A stretch of 64,000 nt of DNA from CTSoil-075 sp042610375 (GTDB lineage: Bacteria > Bacillota > Negativicutes > DSM-13327), in contig NZ_JBGJZL010000002.1 of the NCBI RefSeq assembly GCF_042610375.1, forward strand, positions 372,001 through 436,000. The letters are read 5' to 3'. Below the pieces are notes generated by a model, which was given only the letters and a program-made list of their open reading frames with translations, ran no database searches and was not told where the DNA came from. Shown piece after piece: positions 25,946-34,600 of the stretch (position 1 is the first letter of the stretch; the number at the start of each line of letters is the position of its first letter). The translations under genes and the position numbers were made by a program.

Positions 25946-26812
25946 TCACCTGACTAGATAGGTATAGGCGTCTTCAACTCTAGGTTCCCCAGGTTCTACA
26001 CCCAGAATATCGGGTAGGGTATCACTTACAATTCTTATTTGGCAAAGGGTATCCGTACTATGTATTCCGCTTATAGCCCATGTCTTAGCTAATAGCGGGA
26101 CCATTTCTACTGGTACATGGACTATCCAGACTTTCCCAACTATAAGATCAATCAACTCTTGGATACATCCATAAAAACGTATTTCTCCTTTTACTAGCAA
26201 TAATACTCCATCACTGAAGGTGATGAAATCCCCTAAGATATTACTGCTGAATATCACGATCCGATTTCTTGAGAGACGAAAGAAATAATTCCAAAAAAAT
26301 AATTTTTCTTCTGGGTCAAGTCCAACCATGGGCTCATCAAGAATTAAAATATCAGGATCATTTAGCACTGCTTGGGCTATTCCAAGGCGCTGTTTGAGTC
26401 CAACGGACCATCCGCCAACTTTTCGATCCAAAAAATTGGTTACCCCTACACAGTGGGCAACTTCTTTGACCCTACATGGGTATAAACTTGATGGAATCCC
26501 TTTCAAGCGTGCCATGTAGTGTAAAAATTCTCTACCAGTCATCTCAGGGTAAAAACCAAACTCTTGGGGTAAGTAGCCAAGTCGTTGTTTATATTGGCTA
26601 TAATCTTGACTAATATCCTGCCCATTGAGTAATACTTTGCCTGAGCTAGGCTCTAAAATACCAGCTAACAGACGAAGCAGCGTTGTCTTTCCTGCTCCAT
26701 TAGGACCAATTATTGTAAAAAGACCTACTTTCATAGTAGCTGAAATATGACGGAGTATCCACGAATTTACTTTATATTTTTTTGAGACATCTGCGAATTC
26801 TAGCATTAACAT
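25946..26812 (-). CDS. ABC transporter ATP-binding protein with degenerate H-loop
   Basis: A 288-residue ATPase. Walker A GPNGAGKTT (36-44), Q-loop LPQEFGF, signature WSVGLKQRLGIAQ and Walker B ILILDEPMVGLDP are normal, but the switch His is Asn (IFSSNILGD, residue 191). Such loss is common in one half of heterodimeric exporters with a single working ATP site. This is consistent with the neighbouring ATPase gene, which has a complete set. The start at ATG 26812 is 12 bp after GGAGGG; a second ATG two codons later is possible. Same operon as the sigma factor and permease. Confidence 0.87.
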   Translation of the reverse strand: MLMLEFADVSKKYKVNSWILRHISATMKVGLFTIIGPNGAGKTTLLRLLAGILEPSSGKVLLNGQDISQDYSQYKQRLGYLPQEFGFYPEMTGREFLHYMARLKGIPSSLYPCRVKEVAHCVGVTNFLDRKVGGWSVGLKQRLGIAQAVLNDPDILILDEPMVGLDPEEKLFFWNYFFRLSRNRIVIFSSNILGDFITFSDGVLLLVKGEIRFYGCIQELIDLIVGKVWIVHVPVEMVPLLAKTWAISGIHSTDTLCQIRIVSDTLPDILGVEPGEPRVEDAYTYLVR

Positions 26813-26838
26813 TCTTTAATACAACCCTCCTGCCGTAC

Positions 26839-27675
26839 TTAGATAAACCTTTCTGAACGTTGCCAAATGCACAAAGAAAAATAAAGTAATCCAATTCCCA
26901 AGAATATACTGACAACATCTGTAACTAGATTTGGTAAGCCCGGTAAGAAAAAGTGTAAAAAAGAATCTCCGCCCACAAGAGTTAGCTGTGCAGTCCATAT
27001 TGCTCCTGCCGTCATACAACCACCTGTTATCCCAAACTTTAAAGAGGTAAACAAGGCAATCCCTACGATCAATAATAAGGGGGCTAACCAGTTTATCATT
27101 AAATGTCCAATTAGAAGGGAAAATGAAGATTCAATCATTAACGTGGCTGCAGTACATAACACTACATTATAAACCAGAACCACTAATATTCGTGCAACAG
27201 CCACCTGAGCAGGGGAATAATGACAAGTCCCTTCCATTTCTTCCACTTTATATAATTGGGCACGATACTCATAGAATAGAGTAAGCAGACCCAAGAAAGG
27301 TGATGCGGTGACCAAAAATTTTGATGAACTACTTTCAAAAATATTGGCTAATAGTAAACCAAAGATCAGAAAAATGATTGTCAAAGTCACAAATCCTCTG
27401 TCTATTAATGCCGTCTGTGATCCTACTAGCTGTAATATGATTGGGATACCATTTTGAGATCGTTTATCTTCCATGATATCTCTAAAACGCTGCCCCTGAT
27501 TTACTCCTAATCTTTCTTGCTTAAATACAGGTTTAAGATTTTGAATGAGCTGGTTAGTCGCTGCCATTGGCGGCGGTTTAATATGGTATGTATCTAATCG
27601 ATCAAAAATATCGTTCATATCCGTATTGGCTAAACTCTCATCCATATCACTTACTAGTTGTTGTCTTTTATTCAT
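26839..27675 (-). CDS. Polytopic membrane protein of the ECF sigma operon
   Basis: A 278-residue protein of no recognised family. Residues 1-90 are hydrophilic and probably cytoplasmic (MDESLANTDMNDIFDRLDTYHIKPPP). Residues about 95-275 hold six hydrophobic helices, as in ABC-2 type permeases. Its place directly after the sigma gene (3 bp) is where an anti-sigma factor is usually found; the cytoplasmic head plus membrane part is compatible with that, but no zinc-finger motif (HxxxCxxC) is present. Two roles are possible: anti-sigma factor or second permease half for the two ATPases. ATG 27675 is chosen over GTG 27681 because GGAGGGG is better spaced. Confidence 0.7.
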   Translation of the reverse strand: MNKRQQLVSDMDESLANTDMNDIFDRLDTYHIKPPPMAATNQLIQNLKPVFKQERLGVNQGQRFRDIMEDKRSQNGIPIILQLVGSQTALIDRGFVTLTIIFLIFGLLLANIFESSSSKFLVTASPFLGLLTLFYEYRAQLYKVEEMEGTCHYSPAQVAVARILVVLVYNVVLCTAATLMIESSFSLLIGHLMINWLAPLLLIVGIALFTSLKFGITGGCMTAGAIWTAQLTLVGGDSFLHFFLPGLPNLVTDVVSIFLGIGLLYFSLCIWQRSERFI

Positions 27676-27677
27676 AA

Positions 27678-28223
27678 TCACCCCTCCTTTATGGAGAAAA
27701 TCTTTTTTAACTGTGATAAGCCATTTGATAATCTTGATTTTACTGTACCTGTGGGAATCTTAAGAGTGCTGGCAATTTCATCTAATTTTAATTCATCATA
27801 GTACCGTAGGATTAACGTTTCACGGTAAATATGACCGAGACTATTAATGGCCGTAATTAATTGTGTTCTTTCGTAATCTTTTAAAAAATTTTCTTCCGGC
27901 GTGACAATGTGAGTCGAGCAATGGGTTTCATCCTCTAACCCAGGAATCACTTTCCGTGTATATGCTTTTTTTAGATGATCTTTATAGGTATTACTAGCAA
28001 TACTATACAGCCATGGTTTAAAGGGCATTCCTGTTGTATAAGACTGTATCCCACGGCACATTTTAATGAAAATTTCTTGAGTCATATCATCAGTAGCATA
28101 ATAATCGCCGCTCATTCTTACTAAATAGCCATGTATTGGTCCATGATAGCGCTTTACAATCTCCTCTAAAGCTACTTCACTGCCCAATTGCATTTGTAAT
28201 ACCAATTCTTCGTCAGAGACCAA
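27678..28223 (-). CDS. ECF-type RNA polymerase sigma factor
   Basis: A 181-residue sigma-70 family protein with only regions 2 and 4. Region 2 holds DDMTQEIFIKMCRGIQSY and PFKPWLYSIASNTYKDHLKK. Region 4 holds YRETLILRYYDELKLDEIASTLKIPTGTVKSRL, with a clear helix-turn-helix. It directs RNA polymerase to a small set of promoters, usually in response to envelope stress or antibiotics. A promoter of the ECF kind (TGAACC, 16 bp, CGTA) lies 33-58 bp upstream, so it probably drives its own operon. Translation starts at TTG 28223 after GGGTGGTG. First gene of the five-gene operon with two ABC ATPases and the permease-peptidase fusion. Confidence 0.92.
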   Translation of the reverse strand: MVSDEELVLQMQLGSEVALEEIVKRYHGPIHGYLVRMSGDYYATDDMTQEIFIKMCRGIQSYTTGMPFKPWLYSIASNTYKDHLKKAYTRKVIPGLEDETHCSTHIVTPEENFLKDYERTQLITAINSLGHIYRETLILRYYDELKLDEIASTLKIPTGTVKSRLSNGLSQLKKIFSIKEG

Positions 28224-28255
28224 TAGATCACCACCCTTACAGCACCTATATTAAA

Positions 28256-28281
28256 TACGAGTGTCTTACGCCTTAGGTTCA
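28256..28281 (-). promoter_or_regulatory. ECF-type promoter upstream of the sigma gene
   Basis: Read on the minus strand: TGAACC (28281-28276), a 16-bp spacer, then CGTA (28259-28256), the arrangement of ECF-group promoters (for example sigma-W TGAAAC-N16-CGTA). Its position 33 bp before the start codon suits autoregulation. Confidence 0.65.
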
Positions 28282-28320
28282 TTTTTAAAATTAATCGGCA
28301 AAGTTTTTTATAAGAAAAAA

Positions 28321-28359
28321 GATATCCATAACCTACCTATGTGGTAAGTTATGGATATC
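28321..28359 (-). terminator. Terminator of the MFS gene at 28496
   Basis: A 17-bp stem (28321-28337 with 28343-28359) with one mismatch, followed on the minus strand by T6. It lies beyond repeat copy A. Confidence 0.8.
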
Positions 28360-28448
28360 TTCTCTTTATCAAACCTTAATTCCTGCTATTCTATTTTTAC
28401 AAGGTTATGAGGGATTTATATCTGAAACAAAATAGTACGTTATTTTTT

Positions 28449-28540
28449 ACGTAATCAGAAAGTATAGCACTTTCTAGGGTTACAAGTAAGAACGACTAAG
28501 GATTTTGCCTACGTCTGAGGACTTGGCACAAGCCAAGTCT
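28449..28540 (-). repeat. Dispersed structured repeat, copy A
   Basis: A 92-bp copy read on the minus strand. It has a 5' hairpin (ACTTGGC-ttgt-GCCAAGT), a middle segment containing CTTAGTCGTTCTTACTTG, a second hairpin (AGAAAG..CTTTCT), and the end CTGATTACGT. It overlaps the 3' end of the MFS gene and encodes that protein's last 14 residues and stop. Confidence 0.8.
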
Positions 28541-29704
28541 GTTCTTATGCCGATGATTGGTAAAATAGAAAAGAATAGCAATCAATATAACAACAAGTGA
28601 ACAAATCAAATACATTGTGCGATAATCTGTATAATCAACGACTAAACCAAGTACAAATGATCCTACCCCTACTCCGATATCCATCGATAAGAAGTATGTT
28701 GATGTAGCTAACCCACTTTTGTGTGTTGGAGCAGCCAAAACAGCGATTGTTTGAAAGCTTGGATTTAATCCTCCGAATCCGAGACCAATTATGGCGCCTG
28801 CTAATAAAAATTGTATAGGGTTATTCGCTTGGCTTAAAACAACCATTCCAATGAAGTAAACGAATACAGAGACATAAACGATTACGTTTGCCCCTATTCG
28901 ATCAAAAAGTTTACCGATAAATGGTCGAGATAAAACGATTGCTAATGCATAAACAGCAAAAAAATAACCAGCCGTATCAATCATTCCTAGTTTCCTGGCA
29001 TAAAGAGGTAAAAAACCAAGTAAACTACTATAAACAAAAGATAGAAGGCCCCCACATAAAGCAATAGGCAATGCATGTGGTTCAAATAAATCTTTCCAGC
29101 TAAAAGTTTCTTTATTGGTTATTTGACTTTTGTTTTTTTTCCCTGTTATTGATGAAATATTTCCGCATAAAAACGCCAGTAGACCAAAGACGGCACATAC
29201 GGCAAATAGAACCGTAAATGAATAATCAACAATCAACTTCAAACCGATAAATGGGCCAATAACCATGGCAATGCTTGTAAATACGGCTAAGTAGCCAACA
29301 CCCTCTCCCATACGAGAAGGGGGAGCAAATACCGTTACCATTGTAGCCGTTGCCGTCGTGCCTGTAGCAAAACCTGCTCCATGAAAAAAACGCAGTATGA
29401 GAAGAAAGAAGACTGTTTGTACACCAAGATACATAAAGCATATAATACAAAATAGTCCTAATGAAACAAATAAAACCCTTTTTTTCTCGAAATCGTCCAT
29501 CCACTTTCCGGCAAATGGTCTAAATAAAACAGCACCAACCTGAAAAAAGGTCAATACCAAGCCAGCTTGATTTTCGTCCATTTTTAAAAATTGTACAACA
29601 AAGATCGGTAAAGAAACAAGTAAAGTGTAATGCGTTAAATACTGAAAGAAACTACCTAAACACATTCTAATATAACTTATATTCCATAATGATTGTTTTT
29701 CCAA
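28496..29704 (-). CDS. MFS transporter (drug/metabolite efflux type)
   Basis: A 402-residue carrier with 12 predicted helices. The loop 2-3 motif appears as FRPFAGKWMDDFEKKRVL, repeated in the second half as LSRPFIGKLFDRIGANVI, the pattern of YwoG/YfcJ-like MFS exporters. The substrate cannot be told. The last 14 residues (RLGLCQVLRRRQNP) and the stop codon are encoded by repeat copy A, so the C-terminus has been changed by insertion of the repeat or the gene uses it as its end. The start ATG 29704 is preceded by GGAGTATC. The gene stands between two inverted repeat copies. Confidence 0.82.
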   Translation of the reverse strand: MEKQSLWNISYIRMCLGSFFQYLTHYTLLVSLPIFVVQFLKMDENQAGLVLTFFQVGAVLFRPFAGKWMDDFEKKRVLFVSLGLFCIICFMYLGVQTVFFLLILRFFHGAGFATGTTATATMVTVFAPPSRMGEGVGYLAVFTSIAMVIGPFIGLKLIVDYSFTVLFAVCAVFGLLAFLCGNISSITGKKNKSQITNKETFSWKDLFEPHALPIALCGGLLSFVYSSLLGFLPLYARKLGMIDTAGYFFAVYALAIVLSRPFIGKLFDRIGANVIVYVSVFVYFIGMVVLSQANNPIQFLLAGAIIGLGFGGLNPSFQTIAVLAAPTHKSGLATSTYFLSMDIGVGVGSFVLGLVVDYTDYRTMYLICSLVVILIAILFYFTNHRHKNRLGLCQVLRRRQNP

Positions 29705-29838
29705 AACGATACTCCTTCACATCACGCACACACCAAGGGAAGACTCTCATCATTATTTTAACCTGTATCCACCTTTGAAATGTCATGTAAATTTCTATAA
29801 AAACATTATATCATCTTACTATTGTAATTTCATAAAGA

Positions 29839-29927
29839 AAACTTGACTTCGGTCAAGCCACAGCGTAGACCAAAGTCTTAGTTGCCCTTACTTGTAATCA
29901 AGAAAGTGTCATACGTTCTGATTACGT
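29839..29927 (+). repeat. Dispersed structured repeat, copy B
   Basis: An 89-bp copy on the plus strand, inverted relative to copy A. Its first hairpin is CTTGAC-ttcg-GTCAAG: two stem positions changed in a compensating way against copy A (GGC/GCC), and the loop is a TTCG tetraloop closed by C-G. It ends CTGATTACGT followed by A7. It lies between the MFS start and the sdaAA terminator. Confidence 0.8.
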
Positions 29928-29950
29928 AAAAAAATCCATAAAATAGTAAA

Positions 29951-29971
29951 AACCTGCGAGTTTCGCAGGTT
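29951..29971 (-). terminator. Terminator of the serine dehydratase genes
   Basis: A 9-bp GC-rich stem (29951-29959 with 29963-29971) and 3-nt loop, followed on the minus strand by TTTTTACT. It lies 19 bp after the sdaAA stop. Confidence 0.85.
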
Positions 29972-29990
29972 CTAATAAAATTAAGTAGAG

Positions 29991-30872
29991 TTAGCGTGCA
30001 AATATTTTATTTGCCCATGCGAGGCCTGTTGGTGAAACAGCGAGACCACCTTGGGCTGTTTCTTTTAGGGAACAAGACATGGCATTTCCGACTGCTGACA
30101 TGGCATCAATTACTTCATCAACTGGTATTACGCTTTCGATGCCAGCTAAAGCCATTTCAGCGGCTGTCATAGCGACTGCTGTTGCTCCTGCATTACGTTT
30201 AACGCAAGGGACTTCCACCAGTCCCGCGACTGGATCACAGACTAATCCCAGCATATTCTTTAATGTCATAGCTACTGCTTGTCCAACTTGCGCTGGGCTG
30301 CCACCATATAACTCGACTGCCGCCCCAGCGGCCATTGCTCCTGCTGAGCCACATTCAGCCTGACAACCACCAGCTGCACCTGATAATGTAGCTCTAGAGG
30401 CAATAATCATTCCGATTGCTCCTGATACGACTAGGGCTTTCGCAAGAGCTGATAAATCGATTCCTCGAGCCTCAGCTAAAGAAAAGAGGACTGCTGGCAA
30501 TGTGCCGCTCGCACCCGCAGTAGGTGCTGCTACAATACGGCCCATGGAAGCATTGGCTTCACCCACGGCCAAAGAAATCATAATTGCTTTGGACATCACG
30601 CTACCAACAATACTGTCTCCAGCATGCTCATTTCGATAGTTCTCCATTCGTTTAGCATTGTCACCAACTAACCCACCCATTGATTTAATGCCGCTGAGTC
30701 CGATTTCAATAGACTCTTCCATTACTTTTAGCATAGTTTCCATACGCTGTAACAATTCATCTTTTGTAATTTCTAATTCTTGCGCTTGAAATTCTACACA
30801 AAAATCACCAAAACTCATATTTCTTTCTTGGGCTAAGCCAATCCAATCTTGTAATGATAATTTTTCATCCAT
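29991..30872 (-). CDS. sdaAA: L-serine ammonia-lyase, iron-sulfur-dependent, alpha subunit
   Basis: A 293-residue catalytic subunit that deaminates L-serine to pyruvate and ammonia using a [4Fe-4S] cluster. The substrate loop GAPTAGASGTLPAV appears here as AAPTAGASGTLPAV. The cluster cysteines are seen in GGCQAECGSAG and in LVCDPVAGLVEVPCVKRN. It lies 23 bp after the beta subunit gene and ends at a good terminator. With the pyruvate:ferredoxin oxidoreductase encoded upstream, serine would be fermented to acetyl-CoA. ATG 30872 follows AAAGGGGAA. The enzyme is oxygen-sensitive, in keeping with an anaerobe. Confidence 0.95.
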   Translation of the reverse strand: MDEKLSLQDWIGLAQERNMSFGDFCVEFQAQELEITKDELLQRMETMLKVMEESIEIGLSGIKSMGGLVGDNAKRMENYRNEHAGDSIVGSVMSKAIMISLAVGEANASMGRIVAAPTAGASGTLPAVLFSLAEARGIDLSALAKALVVSGAIGMIIASRATLSGAAGGCQAECGSAGAMAAGAAVELYGGSPAQVGQAVAMTLKNMLGLVCDPVAGLVEVPCVKRNAGATAVAMTAAEMALAGIESVIPVDEVIDAMSAVGNAMSCSLKETAQGGLAVSPTGLAWANKIFAR

Positions 30873-30895
30873 AACACTGTTCCCCTTTCTATTAG

Positions 30896-31558
30896 CTAAC
30901 CTAATTGAATACGACGTACTGACTCAATATGAGGCAAATTGCCTATAGCTTTAAATTCCGCATCATCAACAGGTTGATCCGTTTCAACAATCATCGCTGC
31001 CAAGCCACCTTTTTGTTTTCGAAATACTTTCATTTGAGCCACATTAACACCATGGGTTGATAAAACACTTGTTACCAAGGAAATAGCGCCAGGTCGATCA
31101 TGATGCATTGTCAAAATTGCTGGAAATTCACCATTAAAATCTACTGGAAAATCATCAATATTTGTAATACATACGCGACCGCCACCAATGGATACTCCTG
31201 TGACTTTACAATGATTACCGCTTATGCCGATCAAAGAAAAATTAACCGAATTAGGGTGGGCTAAATCACCTAAATTGATTATTTTAAAAGAAATCTTAAT
31301 CCCTGCTTGCTCTACTGCTTCAAAAGCTTTTGGTATTCTAGCATCATCAGTTGCCCATCCTTGAAGACCTGCGACAAGAGCTAAATCAGTACCATGTCCC
31401 CGATAGGTTTGGGCAAAAGAGCCATGTAACCCAATTACAGCCTCTTGCACGGGCTCACCTAAAATAGCCAGTGCCAAATTCCCTAGCCTCACTGCACCAG
31501 CCGTGTGAGAACTAGACGGACCGATCATCACTGGACCAATTACGTCAAAAATATTCAA
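30896..31558 (-). CDS. sdaAB: L-serine ammonia-lyase, iron-sulfur-dependent, beta subunit
   Basis: A 220-residue partner of SdaAA. The N-terminal half carries GPVMIGPSSSHTAGAVRLG, the conserved serine-dehydratase beta motif. The C-terminal 75 residues are an ACT domain (LTMHHDRPGAISLVTSVLSTHGVNVAQMKV) of the kind that senses serine. Two-subunit enzymes of this type occur in Firmicutes such as B. subtilis, whereas E. coli SdaA is a single chain. It starts after an AAAGGAGATG site. The hairpin at 31650-31674 separates it from the oxidoreductase gene, so it may be reached by readthrough or have its own promoter. Confidence 0.95.
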   Translation of the reverse strand: MNIFDVIGPVMIGPSSSHTAGAVRLGNLALAILGEPVQEAVIGLHGSFAQTYRGHGTDLALVAGLQGWATDDARIPKAFEAVEQAGIKISFKIINLGDLAHPNSVNFSLIGISGNHCKVTGVSIGGGRVCITNIDDFPVDFNGEFPAILTMHHDRPGAISLVTSVLSTHGVNVAQMKVFRKQKGGLAAMIVETDQPVDDAEFKAIGNLPHIESVRRIQLG

Positions 31559-31649
31559 ATGAATTCATCTCCTTTATGAGTGTTATTCTACTCGGTGTAT
31601 TAAGTATGAGTTGTGAAGTTTTCGTATAAAATAGATCATATAATTAGAA

Positions 31650-31674
31650 AAAGGAGATCAAAAAGACCCCCTTT
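31650..31674 (-). terminator. Terminator after pyruvate:ferredoxin oxidoreductase
   Basis: A 10-bp stem (31650-31659 with 31665-31674) with two G-U pairs on the minus strand and a following T5 run, 10 bp after the stop. It probably splits the cluster into two transcription units or reduces readthrough into sdaAB. Confidence 0.7.
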
Positions 31675-31683
31675 TCTGTTTAA

Positions 31684-34600
31684 CTATTCTTTAGTTGCCG
31701 CAACTTCCTGAATGATTGTATCATATTGGCTAGCTAATCGCCTATAGCTTTCTAGTCGATCTGTTGCATCTTTTTCGGTTTTTTCAAATAAAGCTCCAGC
31801 TGCTTCAGGAAATTGTTTCTTTAATGAAGAATAACGTACTTCTCCCATGAGGAATTCCTGGAAGTTCATCGTTGGTTCTTTGGAATCTAAAGCAAATGCT
31901 TTTTGACCAACATCCTTCAATTGAGGATTGTATCGATACAGTGACCAGTAACCGCTATCCACGGCCCGCTTAGCTTCTAAATGACTACAACCCATACCGA
32001 CTTTCAGACCATGGTTGATACAAGGAGCATAAGCAATAATCAAGGATGGTCCAGGATATGCTTCGGCTTCTGCAATGGCTTTGATTGTTTGATTTTTATC
32101 AGCACCCATGGCAATTTGTGCGACATAGACATAGCCATAACTCATTGCAATCATGCCAAGATCTTTTTTCTTGGTACTTTTACCGCTAGCGGCTAATTTG
32201 GCAATTGCCGCTGTTGGTGTAGATTTGGAGGATTGACCACCTGTATTTGAATATACTTCCGTATCAAATACGAGGATATTCAAATCTTGCCCAGATGCGA
32301 GTACATGATCGAGTCCACCGAAACCGATATCATAAGCCCAGCCATCACCACCAAAGATCCATTGAGATCTCTTTACCATAAAATCTTTATTTTTATAGAT
32401 TTCATTAAGCAAAGGATTATTATCTTTATATTTTTCTAAGTTGGCAATGAGTTGATTCGCTCTATCACGAGTATTTTTACCCTGATCTTTATGAATGAGC
32501 CATTCTTTACAGGCAACTTTTAATTCTGGTTCTATATCCAATTCACCTGCTGCTGTGATATTCTGCGCTAATTTTTCTCTGAGTTGTTTGACACCAAGCA
32601 ACATGCCTAGCCCATATTCAGCGTTATCTTCAAAGAGGGAATTACCCCAAGCTGGTCCATGACCTTGATGATTTTTAGTATAAGGCATTGATGGTGCGCT
32701 AGCGCCCCATACAGAAGAACAACCAGTAGCATTAGCAACCATCATCCGATCACCAAATAATTGGGTTACAAGTTTAGCATATGGAGTTTCGCCACAACCT
32801 GCGCATGCACCTGAAAATTCAAGTAATGGTTGTTCAAATTGACTCCCTTTTACAGTGAGAGGATTGAGAGGATTAACTTTTGGTGATATGGATATAGCAT
32901 AATTCCATAAATCCGCTTGCTCAAGTTGGGTTTCAAGTGGTTTCATTTCTAGGGATTTTTGTTTGGATGGACAGACCTGAGCGCAGTTACCACAACCTGT
33001 ACAATCATAGGCAGAAATGGCAATGCGGAAATTCAGATCTTTCGCACCAGTTGCGGGTTTTGTCGTGAAACCTGTAGGAGCATTTTTAAGTTCTTCTGCA
33101 TTGCTCAATATAGGTCTGATCGCAGCATGAGGACATACATAGGAACACTGATTGCATTGAATACAATTTTCTGGTAGCCAGCAGGGAATATTAATGGCAA
33201 TGCCACGTTTTTCATAAGCTGCAGTTCCCATAGGGAAGGTTCCGTCTTCCATGCCAACAAAGGCACTAACTGGTAGTTGGTCGCCTTCTTGTCTGTTCAT
33301 GGGAACCAAAATATTGCTAATGAATGCTGGTACTTTCCCTTCTATAGGACTTTCATCGTGAGCATCTCCCCAGGAATGAGGAATGGTTATTTTTACAATG
33401 CCTTGCACACCCTTATCGATGGCAGCATGATTCATATTGACGATTTTTTCACCTTTATTGCCATAGGATTTCACCACTGCTTTTTTCAGGTATGTTACCG
33501 CATCTTCAACAGGAATAATATTGGCAATTTTGAAAAAAGCCGATTGCATGATCATATTAATTCTGACACCTAGACCAATTTCTTGGGCAATGCCGACAGC
33601 ATCGAGAGTATAAAAATTAACATGATTCTTAAATAGATAGCGTTTCATAGCAGCAGGCAGATTTTTATCCAGTTCCTGCTCTGTCCAATTACAGTTTAGA
33701 AGAAAATTTCCTCCTCGTTTTAGACCCTCTAATACATTGTATTTATCTACATAGGATTGATTATGGCAAGCAATGAAATCAGCTTTATTGATAAGATAAG
33801 GAGATTTTATTGGATTCTTACCAAATCGCAAATGAGAAATGGTTACACCGCCAGATTTTTTGGAATCATAAGCAAAATAGGCTTGAGCATACATGTCCGT
33901 ATGATCACCAATAATGGTAATAGCACTTTTATTCGCACCAACCGTTCCATCTGAACCAAGTCCCCAGAATTTACAAGCTGTTGTTCCAACTGCCGTGGTA
34001 TCAATATCTTCACCAAGCGGTAAAGACGTATGAGTGATGTCATCCACAATACCAACGGTGAAGTGATCTTTTGGTTGCTGTTGATTCAAATTTTCAAAAA
34101 TGCCATGAATATGGCTAGGAATAACGTCTTTACCACCAACCCCACAGCGACCGCCGACGATCGTCGGTTGCCATTCCCTGCCGCTAAAGACTGCTTTTAC
34201 ATCCAGGTAAAGAGGTTCGGCAAAAGAACCTAGCTCTTTCGTTCGATCTAAAACAGCAATTTTTTTCACAGTTTTAGGAATATACTTGAAAAAATGTTCA
34301 AGTGAAAAAGGTCTGTATAAATGAACTGTTAATAGACCAACCTTTTCTCCTTTAGCATTCAAATAATCAACTGTTTCTTCAATGGCTTCGCAAACTGAAC
34401 CCATGGCTATAATCATTCGGTCGGCATCAGCAGCACCGTGGTAGTTGAAAAGATGATAATCGCGGCCAGTCAGTTTATTGATTTCAGCCATATAGTTTTC
34501 AACAATTTCAGGAAGAGCCTCATAATATCGATTAGAGACTTCTCTTTGTTGAAAATAAATATCAGAGTTTTGTACGGTGCCTTTTATGACTGGATGATCG

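Larger units (their letters stand above)
28443..29933. mobile_element. Possible non-autonomous cassette: MFS gene between inverted repeat copies
   Basis: The ends are an 18-bp inverted repeat (TTTTTTACGTAATCAGAA at left, its complement at right). They belong to two inward-facing copies of the roughly 90-bp repeat. The nonamer AAAATAGTA stands 5-6 bp outside each end (28429-28437 and 29940-29948) and could be a target duplication. The only gene inside is the MFS transporter; no transposase is present. Two ordinary repeats inserted either side of a resident gene would look similar. Confidence 0.35.
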
